5,221 nt of DNA from Verrucomicrobia bacterium TMED40 (GTDB lineage: Bacteria; Verrucomicrobiota; Verrucomicrobiia; Opitutales; Seribacteraceae). The position numbers and the translations under genes were made by a program. The stretch lies in assembly GCA_002167605.1 (NCBI GenBank), contig NHCT01000027.1, positions 157,833-163,053 on the forward strand, read 5' to 3'. Of this stretch, positions 1 to 5,221 are shown one piece after another (the stretch's first letter is position 1; each line of letters starts with the position of its first letter). The notes below the pieces were generated by a model that saw only the letters and a program-made list of their open reading frames with translations, was not told where the DNA came from and ran no database searches.

Positions 1-329
1 ATGACATTCCCTTTCATATCGGAAAATGAAACCTTGGTGTTGTTAAAGGTAGCCACAATGAAGCATATTCCGGAAGAAATATTTTTGCTTCCCTTTGCTT
101 TTCTTATTTTAACTTGCTCAATATTTGCACCAAGCAAATCAGCAGCAGTTTCCTCTTTCTTTTCACTGGTGGAATCCTCTTTTTCTTCCTTGGATTCCGC
201 CTTAGGTTCAGGGTTGGTTTCCGTGGCTTTTTCTTTCTTTTCTGCTTTCGCCGGTGGTTTTTCCTGAGGTTTTTCCTCTACCGGCACCACTTCATCGTTG
301 GTTTCTTCCTTTTGTTCTTCTTCGCTCAT
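1..329 (-). CDS. rpsK: 30S ribosomal protein S11 (uS11), 5' part, with long acidic N-terminal extension
   Basis: uS11 sits on the platform of the small subunit, next to the mRNA exit and the 3' end of 16S rRNA. The frame opens with ATG at 329 and runs without a stop off the window edge, giving 109 codons. Residues from about 73 match the start of uS11: a basic KIRKAKGSKN stretch, then the ATFNNTKVSFSDMKGNV core that corresponds to the usual FNNT..T.TD..GN motif. Residues 1-72 have no counterpart in the roughly 129-residue E. coli protein. They are rich in Glu, Lys, Pro and Ala, net acidic (about 20 Glu and 12 Lys in the first 60), and probably disordered. The ATG at 329 is preferred because no other ATG occurs before Met105, although GTG codons 14-15 and TTG codon 65 exist. 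It lies 21 bases after rpsM, with no Shine-Dalgarno motif in the A/T-rich gap. The 3' part is missing. Identity is secure; the extension is a direct reading of the frame. Confidence 0.95.
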   Translation of the reverse strand, partial: MSEEEQKEETNDEVVPVEEKPQEKPPAKAEKKEKATETNPEPKAESKEEKEDSTSEKKEETAADLLGANIEQVKIRKAKGSKNISSGICFIVATFNNTKVSFSDMKGNV

Positions 330-350
330 AATCAAATTATTTAAATATAC

Positions 351-725
351 TTAGGCTTTTCTGACCACACCCACGGTTTTTCTTCCACCTTTGCGGGTTC
401 TTGCATTGGTGATGGTTCTTTGGCCTCTGACAGGCAAGCCTCTTTGGTGACGCAAACCCCGATAACAGCGAATGCTTTGGAGTCGCTTAAGGTTATTGGT
501 GATGTTTCTGCGCAGATCGCCCTCAACCATAATCTTCTGATCAATGATGTAATTGCTAATCAAACTCAGTTCCTGTTCGTTCAGATCCATCGTTCGGCGA
601 TCCGGGTCAATACCGGTTGCCGCGAGAATCGACTGGGCACGGGTAGGTCCCACGCCATAGATGTATCTCAATGAAAATTCGATTTTTTTTCGATTAGGTA
701 TGTCTACTCCGAGCAGTCTGGCCAT
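351..725 (-). CDS. rpsM: 30S ribosomal protein S13 (uS13)
   Basis: uS13 lies in the head of the 30S subunit, contacts 16S rRNA and uS19, and forms intersubunit bridges to the 50S near the P-site tRNA. The 124-residue product has the usual length and layout. It starts [10 protein letters not shown], has the helix-two-turn-helix segment [14 protein letters not shown] around residues 21-34, and carries the family signature [15 protein letters not shown] at about 90-104. A basic tail with [11 protein letters not shown] follows, which in this family reaches toward P-site tRNA. The ATG at 725 is the only start that gives the conserved N-terminus. In many bacteria this gene opens the alpha operon, sometimes after rpmJ, adk, map or infA. 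Here it follows secY after only 28 bases, so it is probably co-transcribed with the spc genes. That gap is too short for an E. coli-like S4-binding leader pseudoknot unless it overlaps secY. Confidence 0.98.
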   Translation of the reverse strand: MARLLGVDIPNRKKIEFSLRYIYGVGPTRAQSILAATGIDPDRRTMDLNEQELSLISNYIIDQKIMVEGDLRRNITNNLKRLQSIRCYRGLRHQRGLPVRGQRTITNARTRKGGRKTVGVVRKA

Positions 726-753
726 GATAATTCTGTGGTAAGATTAAAATAAG

Positions 754-2310
754 TTATGCACTCTTGAGAAAGTACCCAATGAGTCCGAGAGCGAATAAGA
801 AACAAGAAATATAAATGAGTGGACGCATCTGAGCTTCAAAGTCCTTAAGCTCGAGTGACTCGATCCCCTGGTTTTGATTGGTGGAGCGTCCGCGTATTCG
901 CCCTTTGCGAAGGAAACCATCATAATGCCTTTGCAAGAGAAAGGTTTCGACTTGACGCATCGTATCAAGCACGACACCGACGATAATCAACATTCCAGTA
1001 CCACCGAAGAAAGTGGCTACATTATAGGAAACATTGGCAGTCTTAAAAATAAAATCGGGAAATACCGCAATAACAGTAAGGAAGATAGAGCCGGCTAAGG
1101 TGAGCCGAGTCATAACGAAATCGAGGAATTTCGCAGTATGGTCTCCAGGGCGAACACCCGGAACATAACCACCGTTTTTCTTAAGGTCGTCAGCGATTTG
1201 AACAGGCTTGAACATAATAGACACCCAAAAGTAACTGAAAACAAGGATTAGACCGCCATAAAAGAGGTAGTAGAACCAACCGCGATTAGCAAAGACATTT
1301 GCCAACTCCATGGCCCAATTTGTTTCCGTGGGTGAGTCGGCAATAGCAGCACCCAAGGTGCGGAGCAATTGAGCGGGAAACATAAGAATGGCACTTGCGA
1401 AAATGACCGGCATAACCCCAGCATAATTAACTTTAAGGGGTAAAAAAGAGCTTTGGCCCCCGAAAACCTTACGACCTACCATTCTTTTCGCGTACTGAAC
1501 GGGGATTTTTCTCTGTGCTTGGGTAACCGCAATGATACCTCCAACAACCAATAGGAAAAGAGCAACCATCAGAATCGCCTTAACGATCACCATATTATCG
1601 CCAGCAGGTGCCAAGAAAACAAGTGCGTAAGCATCTGCCAATGCCTTGGGTAAATCCGCCAAAATGCCCACCGTGATCAAAAGCGATATGCCGTTCCCGA
1701 TGCCTCGCTGGGTAATCTGCTCTCCAAGCCACATGAGTATCAGTGACCCTGTGGTAAGAAAAATGATGGAGGTTATGATAAACATCGTAGATGATCCGGC
1801 TACCACAATTTGCCCTAATGGTTTACCATCCAAACCAATCTCTGCTGGGTTGAAACCTTGGATTAGACTACCTGGACTGTTTTGCAGCGCAACTGCAAGC
1901 AAGCCCCCCTGTACAAGGCAAATTACAATGGTTAAATACCTCGTATATTGAGAAATCTTCATTCTTCCCGGCTCGCCTTCTTGCTGCAACCGAGCTAGCT
2001 GAGGAAAGACCGCCCCCATCAATTGCATGATAATGGAAGCGCTTATATAAGGCATTATTCCAAGGGCGAAAAGTGCCCCATTAAGGAGAGCACCTCCGGT
2101 AAACATATTGTAGAAACCCAAGATGTCGTTTCCATCTGACTCGCTTCTTGTCTGCTCTCTCAACTCGAAAAACTCTTTGATTGGAGTTGGGTCCACTCCT
2201 GGCAAAGGAATATTGGCACCAACTCTTGCAATAAACAACAGTGCCAAGGTAAAGAAAATCTTTTGCCGAAGCTCAGGAATTTTTAAGGAGTTTGTAAATG
2301 CAGAAAGCAT
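754..2310 (-). CDS. secY: Protein translocase subunit SecY
   Basis: SecY is the pore-forming subunit of the SecYEG channel in the inner membrane. It passes unfolded preproteins driven by SecA and inserts membrane proteins from docked ribosomes. The product is 518 residues, against 443 in E. coli. Hallmarks in order are TM1 (about 18-37), the plug and TM2 region with FNMF-like FYNMFTGGALL and FALGIMPYISASIIMQL (66-97), and EGEPGRMKISQYTRY (111-125). MWLGEQITQRGIGNGIS follows at 193-209. The cytosolic loop IPVQYAKRMVGRKVFGGQS (269-287) and the SecA-contacting loop GYVPGVRPGD..TA (381-393) come next; Arg387 appears to match E. coli Arg357. TM10 is near 436-451. Extra length lies before the plug (about 51-62), between TM3 and TM4 (about 144-168), and at the C-terminus. 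There a hydrophobic stretch at about 497-515 could be an eleventh membrane helix. It starts 8 bases after rplO, with no clear Shine-Dalgarno sequence. Confidence 0.98.
   Translation of the reverse strand: MLSAFTNSLKIPELRQKIFFTLALLFIARVGANIPLPGVDPTPIKEFFELREQTRSESDGNDILGFYNMFTGGALLNGALFALGIMPYISASIIMQLMGAVFPQLARLQQEGEPGRMKISQYTRYLTIVICLVQGGLLAVALQNSPGSLIQGFNPAEIGLDGKPLGQIVVAGSSTMFIITSIIFLTTGSLILMWLGEQITQRGIGNGISLLITVGILADLPKALADAYALVFLAPAGDNMVIVKAILMVALFLLVVGGIIAVTQAQRKIPVQYAKRMVGRKVFGGQSSFLPLKVNYAGVMPVIFASAILMFPAQLLRTLGAAIADSPTETNWAMELANVFANRGWFYYLFYGGLILVFSYFWVSIMFKPVQIADDLKKNGGYVPGVRPGDHTAKFLDFVMTRLTLAGSIFLTVIAVFPDFIFKTANVSYNVATFFGGTGMLIIVGVVLDTMRQVETFLLQRHYDGFLRKGRIRGRSTNQNQGIESLELKDFEAQMRPLIYISCFLFALGLIGYFLKSA
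763..822 (-). other. Predicted extra C-terminal transmembrane segment of SecY
   Basis: This marks about residues 497-516 of SecY, a run of Leu, Ile, Phe, Gly and Tyr (PLIYISCFLFALGLIGYF) close to the protein's end. It follows a hydrophilic linker of about 40 residues after the GRIRGR motif, where many SecY proteins end. The length and hydrophobicity suit a membrane helix. The topology is inferred from composition only. Confidence 0.6.
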
Positions 2311-2318
2311 GAGCTGTC

Positions 2319-2753
2319 TTATTCTTCTATGAATGATCCTCCGGCAGCTTCGATTTTTTCTTTCGCTGACTTAGAATAAAGGGTAACTTGTACTTGGTAT
2401 GCTTTATCGACTTCACCCGTGCCTAACAGTTTGATCCTTTTGGAATTTGGGCGAATTAGTCCAGCCTGTTTGAGGGTCTCCATATCTACCTTTTCTCCGT
2501 TGATTTTAGAGAGGTCCGATAAGTTGACGACTGAATGGGGAGTCTGAAACCTTTTCTGATTAAACCCTCGCTGAGGCAATTTACGGAAAAGTGGCATTTG
2601 CCCCCCTTCAAAACCTGCCCTTAGAGAATAACCAGAGCGTGCTCCGGCTCCTTTGTGCCCTCGACAACAGGTTTTGCCATGGCCATTGCCTTCTCCACGA
2701 CCAAGACGCTTTTTACCTTTATTGGCTCCGGATGGTATGTTTTCTTCTTTCAT
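2319..2753 (-). CDS. rplO: 50S ribosomal protein L15 (uL15)
   Basis: uL15 is an assembly protein of the large subunit whose basic N-terminal arm threads into 23S rRNA. The 144 residues match the family's usual length. The Gly-rich basic arm reads KKRLGRGEGNGHGKT at about 14-28, then RGHKGAGARSG, then FEGGQMPLFRKLPQRGF at about 48-64. The globular part ends with the typical IEAAGGSFIEE-like tail (compare IEAAGGKVE in relatives). Two details differ from the common pattern: CysCys at 29-30 where SerGly is usual, and an N-terminus (MKEENIP) without the frequent M.L..L.P form. The ATG at 2753 is 17 bases after the rpsE stop, so there is no space for the rpmD gene usually found between these two. 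No Shine-Dalgarno motif is visible. Confidence 0.97.
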   Translation of the reverse strand: MKEENIPSGANKGKKRLGRGEGNGHGKTCCRGHKGAGARSGYSLRAGFEGGQMPLFRKLPQRGFNQKRFQTPHSVVNLSDLSKINGEKVDMETLKQAGLIRPNSKRIKLLGTGEVDKAYQVQVTLYSKSAKEKIEAAGGSFIEE

Positions 2754-2770
2754 TTGCGTATAGAAAATAA

Positions 2771-3349
2771 CTAGGTTGTCGCAACTTCGGGTATAGTAAC
2801 TTCCGCCTTTTCAACAGTGAACTTTGGACCACTTACTTCTTCTCCCCGAATATTGGAAATCTCTTGGGCGGTTCTGAGTTGGGACAAACCATTAAGGGTA
2901 GCAGTTACAACGGACAATTGGTTGTTTGATCCGAGGGACTTTGACAAAATATTCTTAACACCAGCTGCCTCTAAAACCGCACGCACTCCTCCACCTGCAA
3001 TAATACCGGTTCCTTGCCTTGCTGGCCTAAGAAAAACCTTACCACCGTCATAGGTGCCAAGAATTGAGTGAGGTATCGTATCACCTGAAATAGATACAGG
3101 GTGCATGGCTTTCTTTGCCTGATCGGTGCCTTTACGGATAGCATCCGGAACCATCTGAGCTTTGCCATATCCAAATCCTACATTCCCTTTTTGGTCTCCC
3201 ACAACGACTAACGCTGCGAAACTGAACCTACGGCCGCCTTTTACGACCTTCGCACAGCGATTGATATGTACGACTTTTTCAAAAAGTTCCGGTCCATCCT
3301 CTGCGGAAGGTTCTTTGGTTCGGCGATTCTTTCTTTTATCTTCTCTCAT
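2771..3349 (-). CDS. rpsE: 30S ribosomal protein S5 (uS5)
   Basis: uS5 sits on the back of the small subunit near the mRNA entry channel and helps control decoding accuracy. The 192-residue product has a charged, variable N-terminus (1-20). The double-stranded RNA-binding-like domain follows, with [19 protein letters not shown] (26-44) and [19 protein letters not shown] (46-64). The second domain contains [24 protein letters not shown] (107-130, quoted in part: [17 protein letters not shown]), the typical S5 C-terminal fold signature. It ends with an uncommonly long acidic and Val/Thr-rich tail after about residue 170. The start is slightly ambiguous: a GTG at 3352 directly precedes the ATG at 3349 in frame. 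I chose the ATG because neither has a Shine-Dalgarno motif and ATG is the stronger codon. The gap to the rplR stop is 6 bases, which suggests translational coupling. Confidence 0.97.
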   Translation of the reverse strand: MREDKRKNRRTKEPSAEDGPELFEKVVHINRCAKVVKGGRRFSFAALVVVGDQKGNVGFGYGKAQMVPDAIRKGTDQAKKAMHPVSISGDTIPHSILGTYDGGKVFLRPARQGTGIIAGGGVRAVLEAAGVKNILSKSLGSNNQLSVVTATLNGLSQLRTAQEISNIRGEEVSGPKFTVEKAEVTIPEVATT

Positions 3350-3355
3350 CACAAT

Positions 3356-3712
3356 TTAAAATTCAAGTTTTTGCTCACGGAGTGCATCAGCAAAAGCTTT
3401 TACGCAACCATGATATTTTCTTCCGGCTCGATCGAATACGATTGTGTTCACTCCCACTTCCTTGATCTTCAAGCCAAAGGCTGAACCAAGTTTCTTGGCT
3501 CCGTCTAAGTTGGGTAAGACATCCTTAAATTCAGCCAAGTTGGTTGAAAGTGATGTCATGGTGTGCGATGTTAGATCATCGATGCACTGAGCGTGGATAT
3601 TTTTGTTGGTGAAACGAACGGCAACTCTGGGTCTTTCTGGGGTACCATTTACCTTTTTTCTAATTCTCCAACGACGTTTTTGGACCAACTCTTTCTTCTT
3701 CGATAAATTCAT
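3356..3712 (-). CDS. rplR: 50S ribosomal protein L18 (uL18)
   Basis: uL18 binds 5S rRNA and, with uL5, anchors it in the central protuberance of the large subunit. The 118-residue product has the usual family length. A basic N-terminal arm ([20 protein letters not shown], residues 5-24) leads into [22 protein letters not shown], matching the common RPRL.V.RSN..I.AQ.IDD pattern. It ends with [22 protein letters not shown], matching the conserved FDRGGY.YHG.V.ALADAARE C-terminus. The ATG at 3712 is the natural start. It follows the rplF stop by 12 bases. An AAGG at 3723-3726, overlapping that stop codon and about 10 bases before the ATG, is one of the few weak Shine-Dalgarno candidates here. 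Confidence 0.98.
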   Translation of the reverse strand: MNLSKKKELVQKRRWRIRKKVNGTPERPRVAVRFTNKNIHAQCIDDLTSHTMTSLSTNLAEFKDVLPNLDGAKKLGSAFGLKIKEVGVNTIVFDRAGRKYHGCVKAFADALREQKLEF

Positions 3713-3724
3713 AATGGTTAAACC

Positions 3725-4261
3725 TTAGGCTGATTTTTTACCTTCTTTGCGGCGCACATATTGACCGACAATCCTTACACCTTTTCCCTTGTATGGCTCG
3801 ACCGGATAGTAGCTTTTGATCTCAGCTGCCACTTGCCCAACCTTTTGTTTGTCAGCACCCTCGACATGAATCTTCACATTGTCTGCTACGGTTACAACGA
3901 CTCCCTCGGGAATGGGGTGAACTACCGGGTGCGAATATCCAAGTTCAAGATCTATCGTCTGCCCTTTGACCGCAGCCCTAAATCCAACGCCCTCAATGAG
4001 TAAGTCCTTACTGAATGGTTCAGTCACGCCCTTAACCATATTCGCGATGAGTGAGCGCGTTGTGCCGTAGATAGCCCTTGCGGAACGAGTATCGTTTGCA
4101 GGGCTTACTTGGATAATTTCATCAGCAACATCAACCTTGGCCAATGGCGAGATCTCTTGGCGCAAATCGCCTTTCGGACCTTTTACTAGAATCGCGTGAC
4201 TTTCTATGGTCACTTGCACTCCACTTGGAATGTTAATGGGAACTTTTCCTATTCTACTCAT
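3725..4261 (-). CDS. rplF: 50S ribosomal protein L6 (uL6)
   Basis: uL6 binds 23S rRNA near the sarcin-ricin loop and the elongation-factor site. At 178 residues it has normal length and the two repeated uL6 domains. The first starts MSRIGKVPINIPSGVQV and contains VKGPKGDL (26-33). The linker has ARAIYGTTRSLIANMVKGVT (61-80), matching the family's HG..R.LI.NMV.GV. The second domain begins near residue 84 with LLIEGVGFRA, continues through LELGYSHPV, and ends in the signature EPYKGKGVR (155-163) followed by a basic tail. The ATG at 4261 gives the conserved N-terminus. Its 27-base upstream gap contains AAGAAG ending about 4 to 5 bases before the ATG, which is at best a weak ribosome-binding signal. 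Confidence 0.98.
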   Translation of the reverse strand: MSRIGKVPINIPSGVQVTIESHAILVKGPKGDLRQEISPLAKVDVADEIIQVSPANDTRSARAIYGTTRSLIANMVKGVTEPFSKDLLIEGVGFRAAVKGQTIDLELGYSHPVVHPIPEGVVVTVADNVKIHVEGADKQKVGQVAAEIKSYYPVEPYKGKGVRIVGQYVRRKEGKKSA

Positions 4262-4288
4262 CTTACTTCTTTTTTAACGGTCTTCCGA

Positions 4289-4687
4289 TTACCAAACACT
4301 GCATAGGAGTTCTCCTCCTAACTTATTTTTTCTCGCGGTCTTGTCATCCATGATTCCCTGAGGTGTACTGAGAATGGAAATTCCCAACCCTCCAAGAATC
4401 TTTGGGATTTCACGATAACCACAATAGGAACGGCGCCCAGGAGTACTGATACGACTTATTCCACGAATGGCATGCTGTCCATTTACATATTTTAAATTAA
4501 TTTCTAGGTTTTTCATACCGCTTTCGGCTTTACTTTCGGTGCAATCCTCAAGAAAACCTCTTTCCTTGAGAATGTTTGCAATGCCTGATCGCAGATTTGA
4601 GTGTGGATAGGAACAGGTGCTCTTACCTGCACTCCCGGCATTTCTGATTACGGTAATGAAATCTCCTATAGAATCGTGAACGGACAT
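4289..4687 (-). CDS. rpsH: 30S ribosomal protein S8 (uS8)
   Basis: uS8 binds the central domain of 16S rRNA early in 30S assembly. In E. coli it is also the translational repressor of the spc operon, acting at a site near the start of rplE, which would lie outside this window. The 132-residue product fits the family. It starts with DSIGDFITVIRNA (5-17), matching DPIADMLTRIRNA, followed by LRSGIANILKERGFL (32-46). The C-terminal half has ISRISTPGRRSYCG (77-90), then IPKILGGLGISILSTPQGIM (94-113) and GGELLCSVW at the very end, where relatives have GGE.LC.VW. It lies 24 bases after rpsN. The upstream gap is A/T-rich and shows no Shine-Dalgarno sequence. Confidence 0.98.
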   Translation of the reverse strand: MSVHDSIGDFITVIRNAGSAGKSTCSYPHSNLRSGIANILKERGFLEDCTESKAESGMKNLEINLKYVNGQHAIRGISRISTPGRRSYCGYREIPKILGGLGISILSTPQGIMDDKTARKNKLGGELLCSVW

Positions 4688-4711
4688 ATTGCAGTGGGTT
4701 TTAAATTATAA

Positions 4712-5017
4712 CTACCAAGAAGCTTTGATTACACCTGGCACTTTTCCTTGAAGGGCAAGTTCACGAAAAGTTATTCGCGAAAGTCCGAATTTACGAATTG
4801 TCGCTCGCGGTCTTCCAGTAAGAGTACAGCGATTCACCAACCGCACAGGAGAAGAATTGCGAGGTAGTTTAGAAAGCTTTGCCTGAGCAACATAAAAGTC
4901 TTCTTCTGAAGTTTCGGGGTTAGATAAAATCTTCTTCAGAGATTCTCTTTTGGAAGCGAACTTTGCAACCATTCGCTCTCTTTTTTTGTTTCGATGAATA
5001 ACGGATTTCTTGGCCAT
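4712..5017 (-). CDS. rpsN: 30S ribosomal protein S14 (uS14), long zinc-independent form
   Basis: uS14 is a head protein of the small subunit that assembles late, near uS3, uS10 and uS19. The product is 101 residues and starts [10 protein letters not shown]. It is the long form, with a helical insert (about 27-50) before [14 protein letters not shown]. The C-terminus has [20 protein letters not shown] and ends PGVIKASW, matching the family's [16 protein letters not shown] and PG..KASW. Only one cysteine (Cys64) is present, so the CXXC pairs of the short zinc-binding form are missing and this is the C-minus type. The ATG at 5017 is 19 bases after the rplE stop. No Shine-Dalgarno motif is seen upstream. 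Confidence 0.98.
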   Translation of the reverse strand: MAKKSVIHRNKKRERMVAKFASKRESLKKILSNPETSEEDFYVAQAKLSKLPRNSSPVRLVNRCTLTGRPRATIRKFGLSRITFRELALQGKVPGVIKASW

Positions 5018-5036
5018 GATACTTAAGGATTAAAAG

Positions 5037-5221
5037 TTATGCAGCTGCTTGTTCTGAGGAAGACGATGATTGCTTGCGAAAAGGCATACCTAATAATTTA
5101 AATAGTTCCGCACCTTCCACATCGTTGTCCGCAGTGGTTACAATAGATATATCCATACCTGTGTTAACTCTTTGGCGTTCTACTTTTATTTCAGGGAAAA
5201 TGCTATGATCCGTTATGCCTA
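5037..5221 (-). CDS. rplE: 50S ribosomal protein L5 (uL5), 3' end only
   Basis: uL5 binds 5S rRNA in the central protuberance and contacts P-site tRNA and uS13. This partial frame is my own translation of the minus strand from the window edge; it is too short to stand out as an ORF. The last 60 residues read GITDHSIFPEIKVERQ, then RVNTGMDISIVTTADND, then EGAELFKLLGMPFRK. This matches the E. coli C-terminus (GVTEQIIFPEI, RGLDITITTTA, FPFRK). Relatives usually stop at or just after PFRK. Here a low-complexity Ser/Ala tail of about 11 residues (QSSSSSEQAAA) follows before the TAA at 5037-5039. Its position just upstream of rpsN is the normal spc order. The start lies beyond base 5221. Confidence 0.96.
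   Translation of the reverse strand, partial: GITDHSIFPEIKVERQRVNTGMDISIVTTADNDVEGAELFKLLGMPFRKQSSSSSEQAAA

Noticed and set aside
1..344. Two plus-strand open frames (1-267 and 114-344) with Phe/Ser-rich products that look like hydrophobic proteins.
   Set aside because: They are antisense to the Glu/Lys codons of the uS11 extension; GAA and AAG on the minus strand read as TTC and CTT on the plus strand. The minus-strand frame leads into a clear uS11 core.
341..544. Minus-strand alternative frame within rpsM, and similar ones at 744-977 and 2971-3174.
   Set aside because: Each is out of frame with a confidently identified gene and has no family resemblance.
874..1951. Plus-strand frames at 874-1098 and 1646-1951 lying inside secY.
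   Set aside because: They are shadows of a well-conserved SecY coding sequence on the other strand and show no recognisable domain or start context.
2817..4003. Plus-strand frames inside rpsE, rplR and rplF.
   Set aside because: All overlap conserved ribosomal-protein codons in antisense, and none resembles a known family.
4276..4290. Possible small hairpin (CGG-AAGA-CCG) in the rpsH-rplF gap, followed by A residues on the coding strand.
   Set aside because: The stem is only three base pairs and there is no U-tract in the transcribed direction, so it supports neither a terminator nor a regulator.
1..5221. A hidden novel system such as a defence locus, mobile element, CRISPR array or riboswitch.
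   Set aside because: The window is filled end to end by housekeeping genes in standard order, with gaps of at most 28 bases and no repeats or foreign-looking segment.

Overview
This window is a stretch of a bacterial ribosomal-protein super-operon: the 3' part of the spc operon running straight into the start of the alpha operon. Every gene is on the minus strand, so transcription runs from high to low coordinates. In transcription order the genes are rplE (3' end only), rpsN, rpsH, rplF, rplR, rpsE, rplO, secY, rpsM and rpsK (5' end only). Eight genes are complete and none shows a frameshift or internal stop. Gaps are only about 6 to 28 bases. I see no internal promoter, terminator, RNA gene, mobile element, repeat array or CRISPR, and no gene-free stretch longer than 28 bases. 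One polycistronic message, started upstream of base 5221, is the simplest reading.

The sequence is moderately A/T-leaning by eye (not computed). Protein character suggests Verrucomicrobiota, perhaps Opitutae or Puniceicoccales. The signs are the SecY sequence and length, a uS11 with a long charged N-terminal extension, and the absence of rpmD and rpmJ at their usual places. This placement comes from memory of the families, not a search, so treat it as moderate to low confidence.

The ribosomal proteins serve both subunits: uL5, uL6, uL18 and uL15 for the 50S, and uS14, uS8, uS5, uS13 and uS11 for the 30S. SecY is the membrane channel that receives secretory and membrane proteins leaving the ribosome. 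The cluster therefore links ribosome assembly to protein export, as in most bacteria.

I found no previously undescribed system; this is core housekeeping DNA. The points worth a second look are local. uS11 carries a Glu/Lys-rich, net acidic extension of about 72 residues. SecY has a C-terminal extension with a probable eleventh membrane segment. rpmD is missing between rpsE and rplO, and rpmJ is missing between secY and rpsM. Almost no start codon here has a recognisable Shine-Dalgarno sequence.
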